From: Alistipes sp.
GTDB taxonomy: Bacteria > Bacteroidota > Bacteroidia > Bacteroidales > Rikenellaceae
Assembly (NCBI GenBank): GCA_017465605.1
Contig: JAFTVW010000007.1
Location: 62,001-126,000, forward strand
Direction of reading: 5' to 3'
DNA: 64,000 bases
Each line of letters starts with the position of its first letter. The first letter of the stretch is position 1. The position numbers and the translations under genes were made by a program. Positions 41,605 through 49,988 of this stretch are shown here, piece after piece. The notes under the pieces are model-generated. The model made no database searches, was not told where the DNA came from, and saw only the letters and a list, made by a program, of their open reading frames with translations.

Positions 41605-43302
41605 CTACTCGCACCAGCGCGATTGCCCAAGCACAATGCCAGCTCGAAGGAATAGGTCGCGTTGCATTGCATTGATACCAATCTCTTCATCGAGGGGTAC
41701 TGCGTTGTTGTGGTCATCAAGATAGTATCTCGGTGCATTGCGATCAAATTGCTGACTCACAAGCGATGCTTTTGGCTCGACGTATTGCGATTTGATGGAC
41801 GCAATATCGGCCATCGTGTGAAATACCGAATGAGTTGTAGCCGAAGCTCCGCTATTGTATGTTGCCGCTTTGACCTTATCGGCGAACAGTTTGCGATATG
41901 TGGGTGAAAACCACGCAAACGAAGCCACGTGCAACTGATAATATGTAACCGTTGGCGAGGAGTGCAGGAATCGATTATCTTTTTTATCCATCAAATCCTC
42001 ACCGTGATCCGCACAATAATAAATCGCGCTACATACATTTGGCATCTTCTCCATCGTGCTAATCAGCTCATCAAGGACATAGTCGGTATATAAAATCGAA
42101 TTGTCGTAGGCATTACGAATTTTCTCTGCATTTTTCAGGCTAATAGCCACATCATCATCGGGCAAGAACTTTGCCGCCTCGCGGGGGTAACGTTGATGAT
42201 AACTGAAATGCGAGCCGTAAGTGTGCAGAATAAATAGAATACGTTGCGAAGGCTCACTCTTCAAAATCTCTCGCACATTATCCACCAATTGCATATCAAG
42301 TCGTGGCGAGTTAACATATATGACGTGGTTGGCATCGTGAGCCAAATTATCAATCATCGCGCCCTGAGGCGATTGATTCGATATGAAATAGGTTGTAAAT
42401 CCCACCTCGTTGAACAAAGCAGGCACTCCACTACGACGATACAACTCCTTATGCTGCGACGTATGCACCGACGAGAGAATCATCGGTACGCTCTTGTGTG
42501 TAGTGTTACTTTGAGTCGTAATGCTACGGAACAATACTACATCTCCACGTTTTGCAAGTCGAGGATTTGTAGCCCTTTCGTAACCATACAACTGCCAGCT
42601 GGCTGCTCGTGATGCCTCGCCAATAACCATAAAATATATCTCACGTTGGCTCGGAACGGAATCTCGCTTGGCTTTATACGAAAATCCCTCGGAACTCTGC
42701 TTGAAGTGTGAAATCCTGTGAGCCTCTGATATGCTCAATCCCATATTGTAGCTTACGTTTACTGGGAAAACTTCATCTCGCAGAACATTTCTAACTTCGC
42801 CTTTACAACCCTGCCACAATACTAAACAACCTGCCAAAAATGATATACCACCCAGCGTTGCCATCACGCTGCGAACTTTTGCTGATAACTCTATTTTGCG
42901 ACGTAAATGCACCGAAGCCATAAACAACATCGGCAGATAGATAACACATACCGCTATTACCGATGGATAGATATTACTCAACAATTCAGATGCCTCACTT
43001 GGATTGGTCGTTATCAGATTTAGGAACATATCAGTTGCCACAACCGAGTTCCCAAACAGATACGACAATACGATTTGAAACGCGCTGAAAAATATAAATA
43101 TAAATCCTGCCCAAACCATACGTCCGCTACGACGCGACAATACGGCAAATACTGAGTAGAATCCCAGTGGTAATAATATTCCCGCCACAGTCACCCAAAG
43201 TGGATTCTTCTCGGTGTATGCTAATATGAACACAGGCAACATCAGCGACAACACAAACCACAACACAAGCAATGTGGCACTATATCTCTTTTTTCCCTTC
43301 AT
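41605..43302 (-). CDS. Phosphoethanolamine transferase (EptA-like)
   Basis: I chose the ATG at 43302 (565 aa) over a TTG one codon earlier. Four or five membrane helices (about 10-165) precede a periplasmic sulfatase-fold domain. The metal and nucleophile sites are visible: VIGEASRAASWQLYGYERATNP, TTQSNTTHKSVPMIL (Thr nucleophile block), FILHTYGSHFSYHQRYP and YYCADHGEDL. It moves phosphoethanolamine from phosphatidylethanolamine onto lipid A or another glycan, which in Bacteroidetes lowers sensitivity to cationic peptides. It is third in an operon after a YtfJ-like and an Omp85-barrel gene, 3 bases after the latter. Confidence 0.88.
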   Translation of the reverse strand: MKGKKRYSATLLVLWFVLSLMLPVFILAYTEKNPLWVTVAGILLPLGFYSVFAVLSRRSGRMVWAGFIFIFFSAFQIVLSYLFGNSVVATDMFLNLITTNPSEASELLSNIYPSVIAVCVIYLPMLFMASVHLRRKIELSAKVRSVMATLGGISFLAGCLVLWQGCKGEVRNVLRDEVFPVNVSYNMGLSISEAHRISHFKQSSEGFSYKAKRDSVPSQREIYFMVIGEASRAASWQLYGYERATNPRLAKRGDVVLFRSITTQSNTTHKSVPMILSSVHTSQHKELYRRSGVPALFNEVGFTTYFISNQSPQGAMIDNLAHDANHVIYVNSPRLDMQLVDNVREILKSEPSQRILFILHTYGSHFSYHQRYPREAAKFLPDDDVAISLKNAEKIRNAYDNSILYTDYVLDELISTMEKMPNVCSAIYYCADHGEDLMDKKDNRFLHSSPTVTYYQLHVASFAWFSPTYRKLFADKVKAATYNSGASATTHSVFHTMADIASIKSQYVEPKASLVSQQFDRNAPRYYLDDHNNAVPLDEEIGINAMQRDLFLRAGIVLGQSRWCE

Positions 43303-43305
43303 CAA

Positions 43306-44544
43306 TTAGAATGCTTCATTTATGCTTACGACAAGCTCGTTAGACTTACGACCAAATCCGTAATCCACTCTCAATCTTCCGCTCTTGCCCAACTCTACTC
43401 TCAATCCTACTCCGCCGTTTGGTAATAACTCCGAAAAATCAAACAGTTTATGTGATGAAAATAGACTTGCAGCTCCACCCCACGCGCAACAACTCAATGG
43501 CCCATATATTTTTTGACGCAATTCGGCTTGTGCCGAAAGCATCTTACGGTCGGTATATCGACCATAATAGTATCCTCTCATACGATTGTCACCTCCGATA
43601 GCTGGCCAAAATACCCAAGGCGTAGCCGATGACCACAAATCTCCATACAAATCAATCGCCAACACACCACCCTGCCATACGGGTTGAAACATATCGGCCA
43701 CAGCTGTTATATGCCAAAGATTATCGTCAATATTGCTCATAAATTCGGGTCGCATCTCGGCAAGTATCGATACAAATACGCCTTTTGTGGTATTGATTCG
43801 AGTATTTCGACTATCGTATTCTGCCACAAGTCCCACACCCGCCGAAGTGGCCGAGCGGCGGCTTTGTCCTCCTTGCAAAAGATATTCCAGTCCAGCAGGG
43901 TCAAACTCTCCACCGTAGCCATATCTGAAATCGAGATTTGCACCCACCCAAAAATTATTCACAACATGATGCAGATAACGTGCTTTGGCTTGATGATATT
44001 TTTTCGTGTATTCAGTGCGTGGATTCACTTTGGCAGCCTCATACCCTAATCCCCAAAAACGAATTGGCAGCGAGGTTAAATCCACACCATACGAAAGTCG
44101 ATTCTTTCCATCAGTAAAGTAGTTTTCACCCGCAATATTTATTGCATAGAAACCTGTAACAGAAACATTTGCAGCAACCGAAATTATCGAAGGAAAATCA
44201 AGAGGGCCGTTTATGTCTCTATCATATAAACCCATAGCTCGTGCCGAAAGCATCACTCCGGTCTCAGACATATATCCCAATCCCACAGAGCCGACAAGAT
44301 GAAATTTGTTTTCGGGACTATTCTCAATGAGCGGCTTGCGCATACGTTCAACAAAACGTTGCCAAAACGTTTTGCGTGATGCTCGTTCAAGGTTTGTCCT
44401 TACTTGCGAATAGTTGGTTGGGTCGTATATGGTCTTGCGTTGCGTTGCAGTAGAGTCTTGCGATAGGCACATGGTTGTTGCCTGAACTGCAAATGTTGCA
44501 GCCAGCATAAACCCAAATAAAAGCAAGATTCTACGCATTCGCAT
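43306..44544 (-). CDS. Omp85/BamA-type outer-membrane barrel without POTRA domains
   Basis: A 412-residue exported protein (signal peptide about 1-22). Apart from a short helical lead (SQVRTNLERASRKTFWQRF) it consists of a 16-strand-like barrel of the bacterial surface antigen (Omp85) type, with VGLVAEYDSRNTRINTTKGVF and the late strand VGLRVELGKSGRLRVDYGFG. The VRGF-type loop appears as MRGYYYGRYTDRKML. No POTRA domains fit in this length. Such short Omp85 proteins are known in Bacteroidetes, some near phospholipases. Here it is between YtfJ-like and EptA-like genes. A role in placing lipids or proteins in the outer membrane is inference. Confidence 0.82.
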   Translation of the reverse strand: MRMRRILLLFGFMLAATFAVQATTMCLSQDSTATQRKTIYDPTNYSQVRTNLERASRKTFWQRFVERMRKPLIENSPENKFHLVGSVGLGYMSETGVMLSARAMGLYDRDINGPLDFPSIISVAANVSVTGFYAINIAGENYFTDGKNRLSYGVDLTSLPIRFWGLGYEAAKVNPRTEYTKKYHQAKARYLHHVVNNFWVGANLDFRYGYGGEFDPAGLEYLLQGGQSRRSATSAGVGLVAEYDSRNTRINTTKGVFVSILAEMRPEFMSNIDDNLWHITAVADMFQPVWQGGVLAIDLYGDLWSSATPWVFWPAIGGDNRMRGYYYGRYTDRKMLSAQAELRQKIYGPLSCCAWGGAASLFSSHKLFDFSELLPNGGVGLRVELGKSGRLRVDYGFGRKSNELVVSINEAF

Positions 44545-44551
44545 ACCCTAC

Positions 44552-45091
44552 CTATCGGTACTTCTTCACCATTTCGTAAAAATCGGCTTTGTCGGCCTCC
44601 GACAACTCTCCCTTCTTGCAAAATACCAGTTCGCCATCTTTCGATACAAGCATCAGTACAAATTGGTTATTGCAATCTCCTAAACCCCACTTTTTAGCAA
44701 GAGCTCGCTCGGTATCGGCCAAAATCGTCGCACCATTCTTTTCTGTACGTTTGCGGGCAATTGTTCGCACAACGCTATTTGGCAACCAAGTATCTTTAAG
44801 GTTTAGAATTCCGATTCCATAGATATTTTCACCTGCGGCAGCGTGATTCTCCTCAATCTCGACTGTGAATTCGTGGTTCTGACTATGTTTGTCGGGGTCC
44901 ACATAGAATATAAGCAGATGCTTCTCGCCCCAATGGGGAAATTTTGCGGTCTCATTATCGAGGCTCAATAGCTCTACATTCTCAACTTTGTGTGGCAAAG
45001 GCTCGGCCAGCGGCTTACTATTCTTGTCTTGTGCTGCTACCGAAGTGCAAACAAATGCCATTGCCATCAATGTTATCAATCTCTTTTTCAT
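44552..45091 (-). CDS. YtfJ-family periplasmic thioredoxin-like protein
   Basis: I chose the ATG at 45091 (179 aa, MKKRLITLMAM...). After a signal peptide ending VAAQ, the protein has a thioredoxin-like fold of the YtfJ type: WGEKHLLIFYVDPDKHSQNHEF, then GIGILNLKDTWLPNSVVRTIARKR and TILADTERALAKKWGLGDCNNQFVLMLVSKDG. There is no CxxC, so it is not a disulfide oxidoreductase. Function unknown. It is first in the operon with the Omp85 barrel and EptA-like transferase. Confidence 0.8.
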   Translation of the reverse strand: MKKRLITLMAMAFVCTSVAAQDKNSKPLAEPLPHKVENVELLSLDNETAKFPHWGEKHLLIFYVDPDKHSQNHEFTVEIEENHAAAGENIYGIGILNLKDTWLPNSVVRTIARKRTEKNGATILADTERALAKKWGLGDCNNQFVLMLVSKDGELVFCKKGELSEADKADFYEMVKKYR

Positions 45092-45185
45092 AGTTCTCAA
45101 ATTGAAATTTGACAAAAACGGTGTAAAATTACGATTTTTTTTGTTAGCTACTCACCTTCTATTATCATTACAACCATATTTTTGC

Positions 45186-45629
45186 CTATTTAGGACACTT
45201 TTTGCTAAGGTCTGGCACTTGAAACGAGTAATATCCGCCTCCCGATATGATAAATGTGATGTAGATGCCGATGTAAATGAAATTGAGTTTTACATCGGCC
45301 GACACCTCTCCACCTTGCCAAAGACCATAAATTATGGTTAATACTGAAACTATGCTCATTATGATTGCCGAGAATCGAGTCGCAACGCCAAGCACAATCA
45401 AAGCTGCGAATAGCCCTTCGATAATTGTGGTTATAGCAAACGATGTGGCGGCATCAAGGCCGAGAATCTGCGGGAAAGCGAGTATCACATTGTCGTATGT
45501 CTGCAACTTACCAATAATATGCAGAATGATAACTATGCCGATAAAAAAACGCAGAAAAAGTATTGCAGCGTCGCTCTTTCGGGACGGCTGCTGTATTGTT
45601 GTGCTTGTGCTTGTATTTGTGTGTTTCAT
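45186..45629 (-). CDS. DoxX-family membrane protein
   Basis: A 147-residue protein with four membrane helices of the DoxX/DoxD type. Landmarks are AILFLRFFIGIVIILHIIGKL, the SFAITTIIEGLFAALIVLGVATRFSA block and the final WQGGEVSADVKLNFIYIGIYITFIISGGG. The family is found with redox and quinone-linked proteins, but the function is poorly defined. It is divergent from the LMW phosphatase gene, with an inverted repeat in the shared control region. Confidence 0.82.
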   Translation of the reverse strand: MKHTNTSTSTTIQQPSRKSDAAILFLRFFIGIVIILHIIGKLQTYDNVILAFPQILGLDAATSFAITTIIEGLFAALIVLGVATRFSAIIMSIVSVLTIIYGLWQGGEVSADVKLNFIYIGIYITFIISGGGYYSFQVPDLSKKCPK

Positions 45630-45680
45630 ACTCTATTCCCTTTCAAAAAATATTCCAAGCCCAGCGTAATATTTTGTGGT

Positions 45681-45703
45681 GTGCAAATATTGCACTACAT
45701 TTG
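45681..45703 (+). promoter_or_regulatory. Promoter of the LMW phosphatase gene with inverted repeat
   Basis: The -7 box TACATTTG (45696-45703) directly follows a perfect inverted repeat GTGCAA-ATA-TTGCAC (45681-45695), which overlaps the spacer/-33 region. Candidate operator in a divergent gap. Confidence 0.5.
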
Positions 45704-45727
45704 CTATATGTAAATCAGATATACGTT

Positions 45728-46198
45728 ATGAAACAGAAGATTCTTTTTGTCTGCTTAGGAAATATTTGCCGTTCTCCGGCTGCTCACGGTGTTATGGAGT
45801 CTATCGTTGCACGCGAGGGATTGCAAGACCAGATTACAATCGACTCGGCTGGCACTTATGGTGGCCACGCTGGCGATTTGCCCGATTCTCGTATGTGTTC
45901 CGCGGCATCACGTCGCGGATACAACCTCACTCATCGTGCCCGTCGAATTACCGAAGAGGATTTTTATCGTTTCGATATGATTGTGGTGATGGACGATATG
46001 AACTACGAAAATGTTTCGAGACTTGCTCCCGAGCGTAAATATATCAATAAGATGTATCGCTTTGCAGAATTCTGCCGCAATCACCCCCAATGGAGCTATG
46101 TTCCCGACCCGTATTACGAAGGTCGCGAGGGGTTTGAGCTCGTTCTTGATCTTTTGGAAGATGGTTGCGAAGGAATTTTAGAGAAAATTGCCAAATAA
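45728..46198 (+). CDS. Low-molecular-weight protein-tyrosine phosphatase
   Basis: I chose the ATG at 45728 (156 aa). The longer frame extends back through the divergent DoxX gene. The active site VCLGNICRSPAA is the C-x5-R-S loop, and the general-acid Asp lies in VPDPYYEG. Full-length single-domain LMW-PTP. It dephosphorylates tyrosine on proteins such as capsule-assembly kinases. No BY-kinase is in this window. Monocistronic with a strong terminator. Confidence 0.92.
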   Translation: MKQKILFVCLGNICRSPAAHGVMESIVAREGLQDQITIDSAGTYGGHAGDLPDSRMCSAASRRGYNLTHRARRITEEDFYRFDMIVVMDDMNYENVSRLAPERKYINKMYRFAEFCRNHPQWSYVPDPYYEGREGFELVLDLLEDGCEGILEKIAK

Positions 46199-46208
46199 CA
46201 AACATAAA

Positions 46209-46249
46209 CAGGGGTGTTCAGTTTTTAAGAATGAACGCCCCGTTTTTTT
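46209..46249 (+). terminator. Terminator of the LMW phosphatase gene
   Basis: Stem GGGG-x-GTTCA / TGAAC-x-CCCC followed by seven T. Confidence 0.85.
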
Positions 46250-46304
46250 GATTAGATGCTATTTATCGCAACGACGAATTAGCTTATTAAATAAATTCAA
46301 AGAT

Positions 46305-47678
46305 TTAGAACGAGTATTTAACCATCAGGCAAGTTCTCAAATTGCCTATCTCGCGCAGAGCATCTGTACGGCCATCAATTGCCAAATCTCCATATCCTAC
46401 TGCTGTATAATCAACCTCAAATGCGAGCTGTAAAGGCCCTGCATTGTAGCTGACAAACGGTGCTATGCGATATATATAATCGGTATTTTTTGCTCCTCTC
46501 ACCCAAAAATCATCAACCGATAGAAAATCATCTTTTGCCCCGAGATTTTGGGTAAATCCACCAAATATTCCCACTTGACACTTCTTGCCATAAGTCATAT
46601 TTAGCCAAGTTGCAGCATTGCGTATTGGAGCATATTTATATGAGCCATCTTCGGGATTGTACGATGTAGCACCAAATCCGCTAATCATCGTAAGATGAGC
46701 GAGATTTTGGCCGTATATAAACTTCCACTTTAAGTCAAACAACCCACTCTTATAATTCGCAAAAACCTCTGGTGATATTCCCGTTACTCTATCATTTACC
46801 TTAACCGTTACACTCTGCGATGTGGTCACGCCATCAAGTGTGGTTTCTCGCACAATGGTAGATGTTTTACGCGGCATAATGCTCAAATAATCCACGCCAA
46901 CTCCAAAAGTAAACTTTTCGCCTGCGTGTTTAACCGATGCATATAATTCAGGAATTTTGCTCCATCTTGAATAGTCGTATGACGCTCCATTCGGGCCAAC
47001 CGATGTGTTGGGGTGCTGATACATTGCTGCCGCTAAGAAATTCCACCCTTTACCTAATTTTACATCAATGTTCAATTGTGGTGTTCGATTAAACTGTGCA
47101 ATAGGCACTCCCGGTGAGAATCCGACCACAGTCGGCAAGACTTGAATCGCCATAGGGTGCCAAGTCTGGCCCATAGTAACCGAAACTTTATCCCACGCCA
47201 ATTTGACGTATGCGTGACGCAATCTTAACATTGTGTTATTGACTCCGTAACCGCAAAAATCCGCCTCGACCTTAGCCATCGATGTCGCTTTGCCAAGACG
47301 AGGACCTGCAATATCAAGACCCAGTCGAGTGGTGAAGGCAACAAATGTAAGTTCCGACGAGTGGTTCAAATCCTCGGTACCGTCTTCGTTTAGCAGCTCA
47401 TCAAGTGGCATAATGTTGAATGTATCACCCATTGAAGCCAAGTTCTGACGAGTGTCGTAGCATACAAAGTTGCGTATAAATCCATATAGATTGAAATTCA
47501 GCTTTTTATCCTGCTTTATCTCAACCTCTGCTTTAACATCGTTGAGTATCTCTTGTTTGAGTTCTTGTTTGATTTCAGCTTTTAGTGAATCTATATTTAT
47601 CGCTTCGTTTTGCGCCCGCAGTGATGATGAAGTAAAAACCAATGCGAGAAGCAAGCTTAAATGTAATATTTGTTTCAT
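46305..47678 (-). CDS. Outer-membrane porin-like beta-barrel with N-terminal coiled coil
   Basis: A 457-residue exported protein (signal peptide to LRAQ, about 23). A short charged helix (SLKAEIKQELKQEILNDV, about 30-50) probably forms a trimeric coiled coil. The rest is a beta-barrel of alternating strands ending in the aromatic LRTCLMVKYSF, typical of outer-membrane insertion. It resembles DcaP-like/OprP-like porins of Bacteroidetes. The DKVSVTMGQTWHPMAIQVLP segment is porin-like. Substrate unknown. It has its own -7 box and is divergent from the serine hydrolase. Confidence 0.78.
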   Translation of the reverse strand: MKQILHLSLLLALVFTSSSLRAQNEAINIDSLKAEIKQELKQEILNDVKAEVEIKQDKKLNFNLYGFIRNFVCYDTRQNLASMGDTFNIMPLDELLNEDGTEDLNHSSELTFVAFTTRLGLDIAGPRLGKATSMAKVEADFCGYGVNNTMLRLRHAYVKLAWDKVSVTMGQTWHPMAIQVLPTVVGFSPGVPIAQFNRTPQLNIDVKLGKGWNFLAAAMYQHPNTSVGPNGASYDYSRWSKIPELYASVKHAGEKFTFGVGVDYLSIMPRKTSTIVRETTLDGVTTSQSVTVKVNDRVTGISPEVFANYKSGLFDLKWKFIYGQNLAHLTMISGFGATSYNPEDGSYKYAPIRNAATWLNMTYGKKCQVGIFGGFTQNLGAKDDFLSVDDFWVRGAKNTDYIYRIAPFVSYNAGPLQLAFEVDYTAVGYGDLAIDGRTDALREIGNLRTCLMVKYSF

Positions 47679-47701
47679 TATGTGTTTGATTTTCGTTGCT
47701 A

Positions 47702-47709
47702 CAAAAGTA
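47702..47709 (-). promoter_or_regulatory. -7 box for the porin gene
   Basis: Minus-strand TACTTTTG, 23 bases before the ATG. Confidence 0.6.
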
Positions 47710-47784
47710 CAAAAATTAGCCGATATAAACCAACCTTTGCTCTCGTCAATCGAGTGTGCTGTTGTGAAAACACAATAAAATTAT

Positions 47785-47792
47785 TATTTTTG
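47785..47792 (+). promoter_or_regulatory. -7 box for the serine hydrolase gene
   Basis: TATTTTTG, 26 bases before the ATG at 47819. Confidence 0.6.
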
Positions 47793-47818
47793 CGTTTTAA
47801 TTCAAACTTTCTTCTCGA

Positions 47819-49150
47819 ATGAAGCGATTTCTGGTATTGGCCATTGGGGTATTGTTGGTGGGTGCGGTTATTTTCACCCATCGAATCATTACGGCCGAGC
47901 CCGAACCAGATATCCCGGAGGAGTTGCAATATCGTCTGAATGACTCATTGTCGAATGCGATGTCCGACCTTCCCGCTACCGAGAAGATGGAGCGATACAT
48001 CGCCAATTGGATGGCTCGCTATAACATTCGTGGAGCATCTTTGGCCATAATGAAAGACGAACACCTTATTTATTGTAAAGGTTTTGGTTGGGCCGATGAG
48101 GAGCGAAATCAACCAGCCGAGGTGGGCCACATATATCGTGTTGCATCGGCATCGAAACTTATCACCGCAGTAGGTATTATGAAGCTTTGCGACGAGGGTC
48201 TGCTTCGACTTGATGATAAGGTGTTTGGTGCAGAAGGAATCTTGAAGCATTTTACCGAAATCAAAGATAAGCGAGCTGAAAATATCACAGTGCGCCATCT
48301 ACTGAATCACACAGCTGGATTCAGCCGCAGAATGGGTGACCCTATGTTCCGAATTGCCGACATTATCAAGTGGGAACATCTCGACACCACCCCTACTGCT
48401 GACCAACTCATTGCTTATCAGCTCCGTCAACGTCTGCGCGATCGTCCGGGTGGCTCGGCGCAATACTCCAATATGGGATATTTGGTACTGTCGCGCGTGA
48501 TTGAGGTTGCATCGGGAAAGAGTTATGAACAGTATCTGCAAGAGCACGTACTCTGGCCAGCAGGTTGCTACGATATGCATATAGCCCGCAACTACTACGA
48601 GGAGCGTTATCCTATGGAGGTTAAATATTATGGAAACGACCCCAACGACCGCATTGAGTCTTTCGATGGCTCCGGCGAGATGCGCCCTCGTCAATATGGT
48701 GGACACAACATTCGAGGCCTGCAAGGAGCGGGCGCTTGGGTCTCTTCGGCTGTTGAGATGCTGAGATTAGTAGCATCGATTGATGGCAAACCCGAAGTCC
48801 CCGATATTCTTTCACCAGAGAGCGTAGCCGAGATGCGCAATATAACTCGTAAAGGTGACTACGCATTGGGTTGGGCAAGGTATCACGAGAGCACTCAAAC
48901 ACTCGTAAGAACAGGTACAATGTCAGGAACGTGTGCATATATTGAATACAAGACATCGGGTATATCATACGCATTCTTGACCAATACGAGCAACTATCGT
49001 GGCGCGTCGTTCACCAATTCGCTCGGCAGAATGATACATACGGCAATGTCGTGCGTGCAGGAGTGGCCGCAAGACAGAGATTTGTTTGTGGAGGTGCCAC
49101 GTCCAGATACGGTAAGCAACGAGCCTTCCACTCCCACCGACAATGTGTAA
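47819..49150 (+). CDS. Serine hydrolase of the class C beta-lactamase/penicillin-binding fold
   Basis: A 443-residue protein with an N-terminal signal-anchor (RFLVLAIGVLLVGAVIF). The serine-peptidase signs are the S-x-x-K motif in ASASKLITAV (about 117-120), the Y-S-N motif in AQYSNMGYLVL (about 220) and a late TGTMSGTC turn in place of KTG. It is a DD-peptidase/esterase-like hydrolase facing the periplasm. A true beta-lactamase role is not supported by sequence alone. Its end is close to a weak hairpin and the engB promoter. Confidence 0.85.
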   Translation: MKRFLVLAIGVLLVGAVIFTHRIITAEPEPDIPEELQYRLNDSLSNAMSDLPATEKMERYIANWMARYNIRGASLAIMKDEHLIYCKGFGWADEERNQPAEVGHIYRVASASKLITAVGIMKLCDEGLLRLDDKVFGAEGILKHFTEIKDKRAENITVRHLLNHTAGFSRRMGDPMFRIADIIKWEHLDTTPTADQLIAYQLRQRLRDRPGGSAQYSNMGYLVLSRVIEVASGKSYEQYLQEHVLWPAGCYDMHIARNYYEERYPMEVKYYGNDPNDRIESFDGSGEMRPRQYGGHNIRGLQGAGAWVSSAVEMLRLVASIDGKPEVPDILSPESVAEMRNITRKGDYALGWARYHESTQTLVRTGTMSGTCAYIEYKTSGISYAFLTNTSNYRGASFTNSLGRMIHTAMSCVQEWPQDRDLFVEVPRPDTVSNEPSTPTDNV

Positions 49151-49205
49151 ATCGTCGGGCAATCCCAATAACTTGCAAGTCACATATTGCACAAAATAGA
49201 AAATC

Positions 49206-49239
49206 AATCCTCGAAATCACAAAAACGGTTTCGGGGATT
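49206..49239 (+). terminator. Probable terminator of the serine hydrolase gene
   Basis: Arms AATCCTCGAAA / TTTCGGGGATT with a 12-base loop. The T-tail is weak (TTGCTTTAT). Confidence 0.4.
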
Positions 49240-49282
49240 TGCTTTATAAGCCAAACTATTTCGCTATTTGGTTTTTTTTATA

Positions 49283-49290
49283 TACTTTTG
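49283..49290 (+). promoter_or_regulatory. -7 box for engB
   Basis: TACTTTTG, 28 bases before the ATG at 49319. Confidence 0.55.
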
Positions 49291-49318
49291 TGATAAAATA
49301 TGCCGACTGCCAATAGTT

Positions 49319-49906
49319 ATGCAAGTTACAAAAGCTGAATTCAAATGTAGTTCCGAGAAGATTTCGCAGGTTCCCAAAGATGACCTGCGCGATATTGCAT
49401 TCATCGGCCGTAGTAACGTGGGTAAGTCGTCGCTAATCAATATGCTCACAGGTCGCAAAGGCTTGGCCAAGGTTTCAGCCACTCCCGGAAAGACTCGTTT
49501 GATTAATCATTTTTGCATAAATAACACTTGGTACTTGGTTGATTTACCGGGCTACGGCTATGCTCGTGTATCGAAGAGCCAACGTGGAGAGTTCTCGAAA
49601 ATCATTCTCGACTATGTGTTAAAGTGCGAGAAGATGCACTTCCTGTTTGTTCTTGTGGATTCGCGTTTGGAGCCACAAGCCATCGACCTAAGATTTATCG
49701 AGATGTTGGGCGAAAATGGTATTCCTTTCGGCATAATTTTCACCAAGACCGATAAACTCTCGGCCACGCAACGCAAAAAGAGTGTCGAGCGTTATTGCCG
49801 AACTCTCTCAGAGCAGTGGGAAGAGTTGCCTCCAATGCTTTGTTCGTCGAGCGAAAAGGGCACGGGAAGAGATGAAATTCTCTCTTTTATTGAGAGTTGT
49901 TTATAA
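49319..49906 (+). CDS. engB: Ribosome-biogenesis GTPase EngB (YihA/YsxC)
   Basis: I chose the ATG at 49319 (195 aa). The longer frame contains the promoter. EngB helps assemble the large ribosomal subunit. G motifs: GRSNVGKSSL near 30, the DLPGYGYA switch II near 78, TKTDKL near 142 and SSSEKGTGRDE near 178. The size is normal for the family. It is followed by a small hairpin and then prs with its own promoter. Confidence 0.95.
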   Translation: MQVTKAEFKCSSEKISQVPKDDLRDIAFIGRSNVGKSSLINMLTGRKGLAKVSATPGKTRLINHFCINNTWYLVDLPGYGYARVSKSQRGEFSKIILDYVLKCEKMHFLFVLVDSRLEPQAIDLRFIEMLGENGIPFGIIFTKTDKLSATQRKKSVERYCRTLSEQWEELPPMLCSSSEKGTGRDEILSFIESCL

Positions 49907-49914
49907 CTATTTGA

Positions 49915-49940
49915 TAAAGTCGTCACAAAATCGACTTTTT
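49915..49940 (+). terminator. Probable terminator of engB
   Basis: Short stem AAAGTCG / CGACTTT followed by TT, 9 bases after the engB stop. Confidence 0.5.
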
Positions 49941-49956
49941 GGAGTATAATTTTGTA

Positions 49957-49964
49957 TATATTTG
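49957..49964 (+). promoter_or_regulatory. -7 box for prs
   Basis: TATATTTG, 24 bases before the ATG at 49989. Confidence 0.6.
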
Positions 49965-49988
49965 CAAAACAATAATACAACACACACA

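Noticed and set aside
47819..49150. Serine hydrolase as a beta-lactamase resistance gene
   Set aside because: The S-x-x-K and Y-S-N motifs fit the whole class C/DD-peptidase fold, but the KTG motif is not typical, and no resistance context is present.
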